A DNA stretch of 64,000 bases from Luteolibacter sp. LG18 (GTDB lineage: Bacteria; Verrucomicrobiota; Verrucomicrobiia; Verrucomicrobiales; Akkermansiaceae): assembly GCF_036322585.1 (NCBI RefSeq), contig NZ_AP024600.1, positions 2,356,001 through 2,420,000 of the forward strand, in the 5' to 3' direction. This document shows positions 46,428 to 54,744 of the stretch, one piece after another. Both the position numbers and the translations under genes were made by a program. How positions within the stretch are numbered: position 1 is the stretch's first letter; each line of letters begins with the position of its first letter. The notes beneath the pieces are model-generated. The model did no database searches. It was not told where the DNA came from and saw only the letters and a program-made list of their open reading frames with translations.

Positions 46428-47642
46428 TCAGTGGCTGAGCGCCGATCGCACGGCGCTCCGTGAAGCTCCTTCCGGGATCGCCAGGAGAATCCGCTCCACC
46501 TCGCTGGTCATGCCGCGGGCCTGGAGTTGCTGGCAGGCCTGGATGGCGGCGGAGGGCAGGAATGGCGCGGTGGGATTGCGTTCGAACCATTCGGCCAGTT
46601 TGGCGGGATTGCGTTCGACTGCGTTCGAAATGGCCTCCGGCAGCATCGTGGGGGCATCCGCCTGATCCTGGAGCACAGGGCCGCGTGAGAGCTCCGCGAG
46701 GAGGTCGAGACCGCCGGTCGGCCCGCCGAAATGATCCATGGCTTGGGCGATGCGGGCGTCGTCGACCTTGAGGAAGGCGTGGATCTGCTCCATGCGGGCG
46801 GCCATGTCGGCGGGGGTGCCGTTGCTGGTCACCTTGTTGAAAACCTCGTTGGTGACGGATCGGGCATAGGGTCCCGGGTTGTCGCCCGAACCCTGGGTGA
46901 CCTCCTTCATCCAGTTCATGGCTTGGTCGAGCCCCCCGTTCTGGACGATGTTCCAGGTGGCGTGACCGACACAGTTCCGGCGCTCGTCCTCCGGCAGGGA
47001 CTCCATCAAGCGGATGCCCTCCTGGGGATCCATGAGTGTGGCGCCCGCGGCGAGGGCGGGCAGGAGCCGGTGCCACTGGCTGGGATCGCTCTCCCGGAGT
47101 TGGTCGAGCCATTTCAAGGCTCCCTTGGGATCGGTGGTGGCCCAGCCGTACATCGCGTTCCACGATTCGGTCGTCTTGTTCTTCAGCCCGTCGCCCTTGA
47201 AGGCATTCATGGCTTCTTCGCCCGCGACCTGACCGGCGCGGAACAGGCAGCGCTCCCATTCCTCGCGGTGGGTGCGGCCGGTTTCACGGGTGATGTTCCA
47301 GTATTGGCCCAAGCAGGTTTGCCAGTTGGATGCGTCCATGGCGGCCAGGCACTGGGCCACGAGGGCGCCGCGCTCGTTGGGATCCGGGCATTCCAGCGAG
47401 CGATAGAGCACGCCGGGCAACTGGCTGGCCGAGGCATTCCGGATTTCCCGCTGCATGGCGCTGAGGCGGGTGCCCGTGGTGGCGCGGGAATCGTCCTCCC
47501 GGCCCGAGGCTCGGGCGCTGCGCCGGGTGTTCGCGGTTTGATCGGAATCGGGCGCGGGGGTGGATGAGGGGGCGGTCAACCGGCCAAGAACGGCTCCGGT
47601 CAATAGACATGCCGCCATGATCCAAGTCCTCCTGATCTCCAT
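46428..47642 (-). CDS. Hypothetical membrane-anchored helical protein
   Basis: About 404 residues from the ATG at 47642. One N-terminal membrane anchor (MEIRRTWIMAACLLTGAVLG), a low-complexity polar linker (about 25-75, rich in Ser, Thr, Asp), then an alpha-helical repeat domain (about 80-404) rich in Trp, Ala and Glu, with recurring 30-40-residue units such as NITRETGRTHREEWERCLFR, WATTDPKGALKWLDQLRES and ERNPAKLAEWFERNPTAPFL. The W-A-x-x-D-P-x-x-A-x-x-W units recall a helical repeat common in verrucomicrobial proteins of unknown role. It stands alone, convergent with the DUF255 gene (7 bases between stops). An inverted repeat overlaps its start codon. Confidence 0.75.
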   Translation of the reverse strand: MEIRRTWIMAACLLTGAVLGRLTAPSSTPAPDSDQTANTRRSARASGREDDSRATTGTRLSAMQREIRNASASQLPGVLYRSLECPDPNERGALVAQCLAAMDASNWQTCLGQYWNITRETGRTHREEWERCLFRAGQVAGEEAMNAFKGDGLKNKTTESWNAMYGWATTDPKGALKWLDQLRESDPSQWHRLLPALAAGATLMDPQEGIRLMESLPEDERRNCVGHATWNIVQNGGLDQAMNWMKEVTQGSGDNPGPYARSVTNEVFNKVTSNGTPADMAARMEQIHAFLKVDDARIAQAMDHFGGPTGGLDLLAELSRGPVLQDQADAPTMLPEAISNAVERNPAKLAEWFERNPTAPFLPSAAIQACQQLQARGMTSEVERILLAIPEGASRSAVRSALSH

Positions 47643-47665
47643 AGATAAGCCATCTATCTGGAGAT
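47635..47665. promoter_or_regulatory. Inverted repeat over the start codon of the hypothetical gene
   Basis: ATCTCC (47635-47640) and AGATA (47643-47647) pair with TATCT (47655-47659) and GGAGAT (47660-47665): an 11-bp stem with a two-base bulge and a seven-base loop. The reverse-strand ATG (47642-47640) lies at the bulge, so in mRNA the start codon would be held in a hairpin; as DNA it could be an operator. Confidence 0.45.
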
Positions 47666-47703
47666 AGGGGGAAGTCAATCTGCAAGCGACCCGCCGCCGC
47701 GGT

Positions 47704-48177
47704 TCACCGCTGGCGGGGCTGGTGGAACGCCGGCTCGGGAGTGATGCAGGCGACCTTCAGACGGCGGTGGAAGAACCGCAGCAAACCACCGAGCAGCGGG
47801 ATCTCGCCGTAAACGCAGAAGGTGGCGTCCCAGTGATCCTGCTGATGGGCGATGCGGCCGTCGCTGGCGAACTTCACATGGCTGGTGCCGCTGACCGAGC
47901 GGTCCTTGCCGCGGTAATGATAGAAGAGGGTCCAGAGGATGAAACCGCTGTGCTCATCTCCCTGGGCATCGATCACTTCCATGGAGCAGTTGGAGAGGTT
48001 GTTGAACATCTCCTGATAGATGCTGCGGAGCCCGGCGATTCCGCGGGCCTCGCGGATGGGATCGAGGAAGTGGACGTTGGGGGAATAGACGTCGCCCAGA
48101 CGCTCGAGTTTGGCGGGGCTGAGTTTCTCGTAATGCGCCACGATGGCGGCAAGTGGCTCGGGGCAGGCGATGGACAT
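47704..48177 (-). CDS. SnoaL/NTF2-like protein
   Basis: A 157-residue protein of the NTF2-like alpha+beta cone fold: helix AIVAHYEKLSPAKLERLGDVYS, then YSPNVHFLDPIREARG, and the strands GFILWTLFYHYRGKDRSVSGTSHVKFASDGRI, ending in HQQDHWD. These are the usual SnoaL-like segments. Enzymes and small binding proteins share the fold; the function here is unknown. No signal peptide. It lies upstream of the hypothetical gene at 46428-47642, on the same strand, 61 bases away. Confidence 0.85.
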   Translation of the reverse strand: MSIACPEPLAAIVAHYEKLSPAKLERLGDVYSPNVHFLDPIREARGIAGLRSIYQEMFNNLSNCSMEVIDAQGDEHSGFILWTLFYHYRGKDRSVSGTSHVKFASDGRIAHQQDHWDATFCVYGEIPLLGGLLRFFHRRLKVACITPEPAFHQPRQR

Positions 48178-48363
48178 GGTGAACGAAGGGCGAGCGATAG
48201 CACCGCGGACGGGCCTCGCAAGCCTCTGAAAAAACTGTTAGATCCGGCTACGGAAAACACGTGCGGGAAAACACGAGGATGGGGATGCCGGAGGGCCGGA
48301 AGGGTCGTGGATTTACGAACTTTTCCTTCCGTGGGGCTGGTCCGCAGGGCATGAATTCCGGAA

Positions 48364-51123
48364 ATGGTTGCGCGCGATTTCCTGGGCTGGGGCCAGCCGT
48401 TCCTGAATGTCCTGACGGCGTGGCTGGTGGAGCGGCGGGAGTCGCTGCCGGGCATGCTGGTGGTGGTGCCGACCGCGCAATCGGGACGGCGGCTGCGCGA
48501 GGCGCTGGCGGAGGCTGGCGGCGGGCTGGCTCCGCGGGTGGTGACGCCGGGGCATTTCCTGAAAACGGAGGGCGCGGCCCCAGCGGCGGTGGAGCAGCTG
48601 GCGTGGACGGAGGTGTTCGAGGGGATCCGGGACTGGTCGCCGTATGAAGCGGTGTTTCCGGTTCCGCCGGGTGAGGGCGAAGAGCGCGGTTGGGCGCTGG
48701 GGCTGGCAGGGGCGATGAGGTCTCTGCGGGAAGGGTTGCAGGAAGGCGCACTGACCATCGCGATGGCGGCCCGCATGTTGGGTGAAACCGTGGAAACGGA
48801 GCGCTGGCAGGCACTGGCGTCCTTGGAGGGCAAGGTGGAGAAGCTGCTGGCGCGTTGGGGGTTCGTCAGCCGCAGCGCGCTGCTGGCGCGTGGCGGGCAA
48901 GCAGGCTGGGAGGGGGCGAGGGAGATCGTGTTGGCGGGGGTGCCGGATTTTCCGATGGCGATGGAAGCCGTGCTTGATAGGTGCCCGTTGCCGGTGACGG
49001 CGCTGGTGGGGGCTCCGGAGGAGGAGATCGGGGCCTTCGATGAATTCGGCAGGCCACGGGCGTTCAAGACGAAGGAGGAATTGGAGCCCAAGGAGAAGGA
49101 ACCGGCACCATCGACCATCTGGACCGCCCGCGTGCGTCCGTGGCCGGAGGAGGGCCGGGGAAGCGTGACGCTGACGGCCGATCCACGGCAGCAGGCGGCG
49201 GAGGCGGTGCGGCTGGCGGGGAGCGCGGGCACGCCCTCGGATGATCTGGCGCTGGGCTCGGCGGACGAGGAGACGGCGGGAGAGCTGGTGCGGGCGTTCG
49301 GCCGGGCGGGCTGGACCTTGCACGATCCCTCGCACCTGCCGCCGCGGCCGGTGATGGCATGGCTGAGGGCGTGGCGGGAGTTTCTGAAGACGCCCACCAC
49401 GGCGGCGGCGATCGATTTGCTGGGGTTCGCTCAGACCGGCCGTTTGGTTGGAGGAAAGCGCGCGCAGCGCGTGAAGGCGCTTTCGGTGGCGCGGGACAAG
49501 TGGCTGGCGAAGGAGGGCGCGGACCTGAAGCGGGCGCTCGAGCTGACGAAGCGGGATTCCGAGAAGGAGGCGCTGGCATTGACGTTGGAGACCTTCACCG
49601 TCCTGGAGAAACGCCGTGGGGTTTTCCTGTGGGAGGGCTTCCATGCCGGGTTGCCGCGCTTGTTGGAGTCCTTCGATCCGGGGCATGCGGAGACGGCGGA
49701 GCTGCACGCGTGGGTGGAGTCCACCGCGGCGATGGCGGGTCGTGTGGATCGCGACGCGGGATTCTGGATCGACCTGTTGCTGGCGAACGGACCGGAGGCG
49801 GTGGCGGTGCCGCCGGAGGACCGGGTGCTGGACGTGCAGGGCTGGCTGGAGCTTTTCCATGAGCCGGGAAGCCACCTGATCGTGTGCGGCTGCAATGAGG
49901 GCAAGGTGCCGGGTCGGGCGAGCAGCGACGCGTGGTTGCCGGAAAGCGTACGGCGGATTTTGAAGCTGGCGACCGATCACACGCGGACAACGCGTGACGC
50001 CTATCTGCTGACGGCGATGCTGGAGGCGCGCCGGGGCGAGGGGCGGGTGGACCTGCTGTTGGCGAAGTCGGGAGCGGGCGGCGATGCGTTGCTGCCGTCG
50101 CGATTGCTGCTGGCGGCGGAGGAGGGCGAGTTGCCGCAGCGGGTGAAGACCTTGTTCCGCGAGATCGAACCGCCGGACGCAGGGCTGGCGTGGACGCTGG
50201 AGGATGAATGGAAATGGCGGCCACGGGTGATCCGGGACACGCCGCGGTTGAGCGTCACCGCGTTTGCCGATTACCTCGCGTGTCCGTTCCGTTTCTATTT
50301 GAAGCACGTCGTCGGCATGCAGTCGCCGGAACCGGAGCGGGTGGAGTGGAACGCGCGGGATTTCGGCAACATCGCCCACAACGTGCTGGAAAACTGGGCG
50401 CGTGATGAGGACGCGAAGGAGTTTTCGAAAACGGAAGCGATCGAGGAATGGGTGCATGCCGATCTCGACCGGCAGGTGCGCGAGCGCTTTGGCCCGCGTC
50501 CGCCGCTGGCGATCCGCATCCAGGTGGAGTCGCTGCGGAGAAGGCTCTCGTGGTTCTCCCGCATCCAGGCGTGCGAGCGTGCGCAGGGTTGGCACATCGA
50601 GGAGGTGGAGAAGAAGTTCGAGGTGCCGATTGGCGACATCGTGCTGATCGGTCGGGTGGACCGTATCGAGCGCCACGACGATGGCCGCCGACGCGTGCTG
50701 GATTACAAGACCGGGCACGTGGATTCCATCGAGTCCGCGCACCGCGTGGCGATCACCGCGAAGACGGTGCTGCCGGTGCATTTGCAACAAGTGTCCGCCG
50801 TGCTCCACACCACCGCCGATGGCAAACAGAAGCGCTGGAAGAATCTCCAACTCGCGCTGTATGCCGCCGGTTTAAAGGATGTGGACGAAGTGGGCTATTT
50901 CAAGCTCGGCGCGATCGAGGGCGATGTGGGCCTCTCGGTGTGGGACGGCTTCTCGCCGGACGATTCGGACTCGGCGCTGCGCTGCGCGGAGTGGGTGATC
51001 GGACAGGTGGCGGCGGGTGTGTTTTATCCACCCGCGGAGAAGGTGCCGTGGGACGATTACGAGGCGCTGTCGTTCGGGCGCGAGCTTTCGGAAACGATCA
51101 TGATGGAAGGAGGTGCGGCGTGA
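48364..51123 (+). CDS. addB: AddB-like nuclease/inactivated-helicase subunit
   Basis: A 919-residue protein. The N-terminal part looks like a degenerate SF1 helicase (VVVPTAQSGRRLREAL, with no Walker A), as in AddB. The C-terminal PD-(D/E)XK nuclease domain (about 635-880) has FADYLACPFRFYLKHVVG and VLDYKTGHVDS, the catalytic Asp and Lys. It should process broken DNA ends with AddA before RecA loading. The Fe-S cluster that braces the nuclease in Bacillus AddB needs four Cys; here only the one in ACPFRF is placed right, and the C-terminal Cys group is absent. addA overlaps its stop (GTGA at 51120-51123), so the two are coupled. Confidence 0.88.
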   Translation: MVARDFLGWGQPFLNVLTAWLVERRESLPGMLVVVPTAQSGRRLREALAEAGGGLAPRVVTPGHFLKTEGAAPAAVEQLAWTEVFEGIRDWSPYEAVFPVPPGEGEERGWALGLAGAMRSLREGLQEGALTIAMAARMLGETVETERWQALASLEGKVEKLLARWGFVSRSALLARGGQAGWEGAREIVLAGVPDFPMAMEAVLDRCPLPVTALVGAPEEEIGAFDEFGRPRAFKTKEELEPKEKEPAPSTIWTARVRPWPEEGRGSVTLTADPRQQAAEAVRLAGSAGTPSDDLALGSADEETAGELVRAFGRAGWTLHDPSHLPPRPVMAWLRAWREFLKTPTTAAAIDLLGFAQTGRLVGGKRAQRVKALSVARDKWLAKEGADLKRALELTKRDSEKEALALTLETFTVLEKRRGVFLWEGFHAGLPRLLESFDPGHAETAELHAWVESTAAMAGRVDRDAGFWIDLLLANGPEAVAVPPEDRVLDVQGWLELFHEPGSHLIVCGCNEGKVPGRASSDAWLPESVRRILKLATDHTRTTRDAYLLTAMLEARRGEGRVDLLLAKSGAGGDALLPSRLLLAAEEGELPQRVKTLFREIEPPDAGLAWTLEDEWKWRPRVIRDTPRLSVTAFADYLACPFRFYLKHVVGMQSPEPERVEWNARDFGNIAHNVLENWARDEDAKEFSKTEAIEEWVHADLDRQVRERFGPRPPLAIRIQVESLRRRLSWFSRIQACERAQGWHIEEVEKKFEVPIGDIVLIGRVDRIERHDDGRRRVLDYKTGHVDSIESAHRVAITAKTVLPVHLQQVSAVLHTTADGKQKRWKNLQLALYAAGLKDVDEVGYFKLGAIEGDVGLSVWDGFSPDDSDSALRCAEWVIGQVAAGVFYPPAEKVPWDDYEALSFGRELSETIMMEGGAA
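51107..51114 (+). promoter_or_regulatory. Strong ribosome binding site of addA
   Basis: AAGGAGGT lies five bases before the GTG at 51120 and within the addB 3' end. It decides the GTG start. Confidence 0.75.
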
Positions 51124-54100
51124 GTGCGGACCGGATCGAGATCCTGGCGAAGCACCTGATGATCCTGGCTTCGGCGGGATCGGGGAAAACCTTCCAGCTT
51201 GCGAACCGGGTGATCGGCCTGGTGGGCGCGCAGGGGCGCGAGCCTGAAAAAATCGTCGCTCTGACGTTCACGCGGAAGGCCGCGGGTGAGTTCGCGGACT
51301 CCGTGCTTTCGCGGCTGGCGACCTGCGCGCTGGAGCCGGCGAAGGCGGGGGAACTGCACGCGCAGATCGGCGCGGAGTTCGATGTCGGGCCGGTGCTGGG
51401 CCGGGTGGTGCGCGCGCTGCCGCGGCTCCAGTTTGGGACGATGGACGGGTTCTTCGCGCGGATTGTTCGAGGGTTCCAGTATGAGCTGGGGCTCACGGGC
51501 GGGACGTTCGAACTGATCGAGGGACCGAAGCTGGATGCCGCGATGGCGGACATCCTCGGCGCGGTGCTGGGGGACGCGCTGGACGAAGGTTCGGCGGACG
51601 AGTTCCTGCATGCGTTCCGGCGGGCGACATTGGGGAAGGAGGGCCAGGGCGTTCTGCGCTCCGTCGAGCGGTTCCTCGGTTCGTGGCACGGCTGGTGGAA
51701 ATCCGGCCGGGCGCTGTCGGGGTGGGGTGGCGAGTCCTTGTTCACCGGCCTGCCGGAGGTGGAGGCGTGGGAGCGGGACAAGTTCGCGCTGCTGTCCGCG
51801 CTGCGCCGGAGCGAGAGCCACGAGGCGGTGCTCAAGATGATCGATCATTTCGAACTCCACACGGTCGGCAGCGGCCGGGTGTCGAAGGCGGGCACTCTGT
51901 TCGAGCGGCTGCTGGAGGCGGTGCCGGGACACGGCGAGATCGAGCTGCCCTACAACCGCAAGGTGATCCGTTTTTCCCTCCCGGTCTCCGATCAATGGCG
52001 GGATGTGGTGCGGCTGCTGGCGGCCTGCGAGCTGGCGGCGGCGGTGGCACGGACCAAGGCCGTGGCGGAGCTGGTGTCGCGGTTGGACGCCGAGTGCGAG
52101 CGGCGGCTGCGCAGCAGGGGACTGCTGGGCTTCGATGACGTCAAGGTGCTGATGGGGCGCTGGGCCGCGGACGAGGAATCGCGGACGCGGCGGCAGGCGG
52201 TGGATTTCCGCTTGGACGCGCGCTACGACCACTGGCTGCTCGATGAGTTCCAGGACACCAGCGCGGCGGAGTGGACCGGCGTCGTGCCGCTGCTGGACGA
52301 GGTCGTGGACCGGGACGATGGCACCTTGTTCGTGGTGGGTGACCGCAAGCAGGCGATCTACGGCTGGCGCGGGGGCGAGGTGACTTTGTTCGACGAGGTC
52401 GAGCGGCGCTATCAGGCGCAGCATTTGGAGACGGCGACCATGCCGGAGTCCTGGCGGTCGTGCCCGGCGGTGCTGGAACTGGTCAATGGCGTGTGTGGCG
52501 ATCTGGCCTCGATCCGGGATCTGTTCGGAGCGGAAATGACCCGCCGCTGGGTGTGGGAGGACCACGTTTCGGCGAAGCCGTCCGTGACCGGTGCGGCCAC
52601 GGTCGAAGTGGTGGCCAGCGAGGATCGCGACGAGCGGCTGGTGGAGCTGCTGCGGGAGACCGGCATCGGCGAGCGCGCGCTGAGCTGCGGCGTGCTGGTG
52701 CGGACGAACTCGCAGGTGCGGGAGGTCGCCGCCCTTTTGCGCGAAAACGGGTTCGACGTGATTGAGGAAGGCCGCCGCCATCCGGTGGAGGACAACGCGG
52801 TGGGCGTGGCGCTGTTCCACCTCGTGAAATGGCTGGCCGATCCGGCGGATGCTTACGCCGGCGAGGTGGTGCGGATGTCGCCGCTGTGGAGTGTGGTCGA
52901 GGCGAGGTTCGAGGGCGGTTGGTATGCGATTTGGGAAGGCCTGCTGCTGGAGGCGCAGGCGGAGGGATTCGCGGCCATGGCGGGGAAGGTGATCGAACCG
53001 CTGTGGGCGGGTCTATCCGAGTTTTCCCAGCGCCGCGCCGGGGACGTGATCGGCGCGCTGGCGGAGTTCGACGCGGGCGGGACCTCCACCGTGCGGGAAG
53101 CGGCGCGCTGGCTGGCGGATCTGGAGATTGCCCAGAGCCCCGGCGCCGCGGCGGTGCAGGTGATGACGATCCACAAGTCGAAGGGCCTCGGGTTCGATGT
53201 CGTGGTGCTGCCGGAGGTCGAGGACAGCCAGGTGCCGGACCGAGGGAATTTCGAGGTGGCCCGCGGGGCCCATGCCGGGACGGCGTGGCTGCTGGAGCCG
53301 CCCGCCCGGTGGGTGCGGGATCTGGTCGCACCGCTGAGGGAGGCCGAGGAGCGCTGGGCCGATGACCAGCGCTACGAGACCCTGTGCATGGTTTATGTGG
53401 CGCTGACCCGGGCGAAACGCGGCCTGCACGTGCTGCTGCCGCAAGTGCCAAAGAGTCGGAAGAATGCCGATGACTGGACCTCGCCCGCCAATTGGATCGC
53501 GCGCTCGGTGGGCGTGGAGTTCCAATCCGGCGACCCGCGGTGGTTCGAGGCTGTGCCCGCCCGGGAAACCAAGGCCGTGCCGGAGATTCCCGCGCTGGGG
53601 GCGGCGGTGCCGCGCCGGGAGCGCTTGAGCCCGTCCGGAGCGGGCGGGCACGCCGGTGGTTCGCCGGAGGCCCTGCGGTTCGGCACGGCGGTGCACGCCG
53701 CGTTCGAACGGGTGGGCTGGATCGATGAGGCGGAACCCACCTTGCCACCGGACGAGGGCGGCCGGGCGGTGGCCGCCTTGCTGGAGAGTCCGGAGGTGGC
53801 GGCCCTGTTCCGGCGGGACGGGCGGACGGTGGACTTGCTGCGGGAGCAACCGCTGGAGGCGATCGTCGGCGGTGCCTGGATGAGCGGGGTGATCGACCGG
53901 TTGCATGTGTTTCGCGGCCCGGAAGGGCGGGTGGAGGCGCTGGAAATCCTCGATTTCAAGACCGACGGGGTCGAATCGGCGGCCGAACTGGTGGCCCGCC
54001 ACGGGTTTCAGATGGCGGCTTATCGAACTGCCTTGCAATCGCTGTACCCCCACGTTAGCCTCCGCTGTATTTTGGTTTCGAGCCACCTCGGCGTTGCCGT

Positions 54101-54134
54101 CGAATGCCCTGAAACCCTTGCCCTCGGAAATTGA
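51120..54134 (+). CDS. addA: AddA helicase-nuclease
   Basis: About 1,004 residues from the GTG at 51120. The UvrD-type helicase motifs are in order: Walker A ASAGSGKT (residues 17-24), VALTFTRKAAGE (Ia), LLDEFQDTS (II), VVGDRKQAIYGWRGGE (III), MTIHKSKGLGFDVVVLPE (V) and YVALTRAKRGLHVLL (VI). A C-terminal PD-(D/E)XK nuclease has EILDFKTDG. Together with addB it forms the AddAB helicase-nuclease that trims double-strand ends for homologous repair. The open frame to 50448 is a shadow; the strong ribosome site and the overlap with the addB stop fix the start. Recognition of a Chi-like site by AddB cannot be judged. Confidence 0.95.
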   Translation: MSADRIEILAKHLMILASAGSGKTFQLANRVIGLVGAQGREPEKIVALTFTRKAAGEFADSVLSRLATCALEPAKAGELHAQIGAEFDVGPVLGRVVRALPRLQFGTMDGFFARIVRGFQYELGLTGGTFELIEGPKLDAAMADILGAVLGDALDEGSADEFLHAFRRATLGKEGQGVLRSVERFLGSWHGWWKSGRALSGWGGESLFTGLPEVEAWERDKFALLSALRRSESHEAVLKMIDHFELHTVGSGRVSKAGTLFERLLEAVPGHGEIELPYNRKVIRFSLPVSDQWRDVVRLLAACELAAAVARTKAVAELVSRLDAECERRLRSRGLLGFDDVKVLMGRWAADEESRTRRQAVDFRLDARYDHWLLDEFQDTSAAEWTGVVPLLDEVVDRDDGTLFVVGDRKQAIYGWRGGEVTLFDEVERRYQAQHLETATMPESWRSCPAVLELVNGVCGDLASIRDLFGAEMTRRWVWEDHVSAKPSVTGAATVEVVASEDRDERLVELLRETGIGERALSCGVLVRTNSQVREVAALLRENGFDVIEEGRRHPVEDNAVGVALFHLVKWLADPADAYAGEVVRMSPLWSVVEARFEGGWYAIWEGLLLEAQAEGFAAMAGKVIEPLWAGLSEFSQRRAGDVIGALAEFDAGGTSTVREAARWLADLEIAQSPGAAAVQVMTIHKSKGLGFDVVVLPEVEDSQVPDRGNFEVARGAHAGTAWLLEPPARWVRDLVAPLREAEERWADDQRYETLCMVYVALTRAKRGLHVLLPQVPKSRKNADDWTSPANWIARSVGVEFQSGDPRWFEAVPARETKAVPEIPALGAAVPRRERLSPSGAGGHAGGSPEALRFGTAVHAAFERVGWIDEAEPTLPPDEGGRAVAALLESPEVAALFRRDGRTVDLLREQPLEAIVGGAWMSGVIDRLHVFRGPEGRVEALEILDFKTDGVESAAELVARHGFQMAAYRTALQSLYPHVSLRCILVSSHLGVAVECPETLALGN

Positions 54135-54207
54135 AACAGGATTTCCCTTGACCAAAAGGCCTCCGGAGTCAGACTCCGTGCCCCGCAATCCCTTTCCGAC
54201 CACGACC

Positions 54208-54471
54208 ATGGCACGTATCTGCAGCATCCGAGGAACCCGCGTCCGCTCCGGTGGTAAAATTCACCGCTCCGGCCTCGCGAAGAAAAAAGGTGGTATCGGC
54301 CGCCACGTCACCAAGGTCGTGAAGCGCACCGTTTCGCCGAACCTTCAGACCAAGCGCATCTGGGTGCCGGAGCTGAACCGCTTCGTGCGCGTCAAGCTGA
54401 GCTGCCGAGCGCTCAAGACCGTCAACAAGAACGGTGCCTACGCGACGCTCAAGGCCGCTGGCCTCGTCTAA
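54208..54471 (+). CDS. rpmB: Ribosomal protein L28
   Basis: An 87-residue basic protein of the L28 family: ARICSIRGTRVRSGGKIHRSG at the N-terminus (commonly RxCxxTGK..), then KRIWVPELNRFVRVKLSCRALKTV with the conserved Leu/Val-rich core. It belongs to the large ribosomal subunit. It follows addA after 73 bases and is followed by a terminator. Having rpmB near addAB is of no obvious meaning. The Cys pair required for a zinc ribbon in some L28 proteins is absent here. Confidence 0.93.
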   Translation: MARICSIRGTRVRSGGKIHRSGLAKKKGGIGRHVTKVVKRTVSPNLQTKRIWVPELNRFVRVKLSCRALKTVNKNGAYATLKAAGLV

Positions 54472-54512
54472 AATTTTCAGACCCCTTCCACGTCGAGGTT
54501 TCATGACGTAAG

Positions 54513-54546
54513 CGGTCCGGACGAAAGTCCGGGCCGTTTCCTTTTG
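54513..54546 (+). terminator. Terminator after rpmB
   Basis: A 10-bp stem (CGGTCCGGAC at 54513-54522 with 54527-54536, GAAA loop) followed by TTTCCTTTTG. Confidence 0.85.
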
Positions 54547-54744
54547 TAGGGTAAGCTCTGAGTAGCCGCGCTCGTGAGAGCGTGGACGGGGTGAATCCTC
54601 CCGATTCGGTGCGGTTCCGGTCCCGGGTTCGGCACCGACGCTGCGATCCCTTTGGGATCAAGAGTTCTCGCGGGTGAGATTTTAGAGCAATCGCGGCGGC
54701 AGGTGAGGGCGGGATTGCCCAGCCGGAATTGGAACCAGTTCCAA
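54547..54744 (-). repeat. Gene-free stretch with palindromic repeat elements
   Basis: No gene is seen. It has hairpins CGCTC-GTGA-GAGCG (54569-54582), CGGTGC...GCACCG (54607-54637) and GATCCC-TTT-GGGATC (54645-54659). Read on the reverse strand, the last palindrome is followed by GCAG, then GGTGCCG, the same order as an element at 58179-58207 on the forward strand. This points to a dispersed repeat family. Confidence 0.5.

Noticed and set aside
48313-50850. An 845-codon reverse frame over addB
   Set aside because: Antisense to addB; extremely Arg/His/Pro-rich without family similarity.
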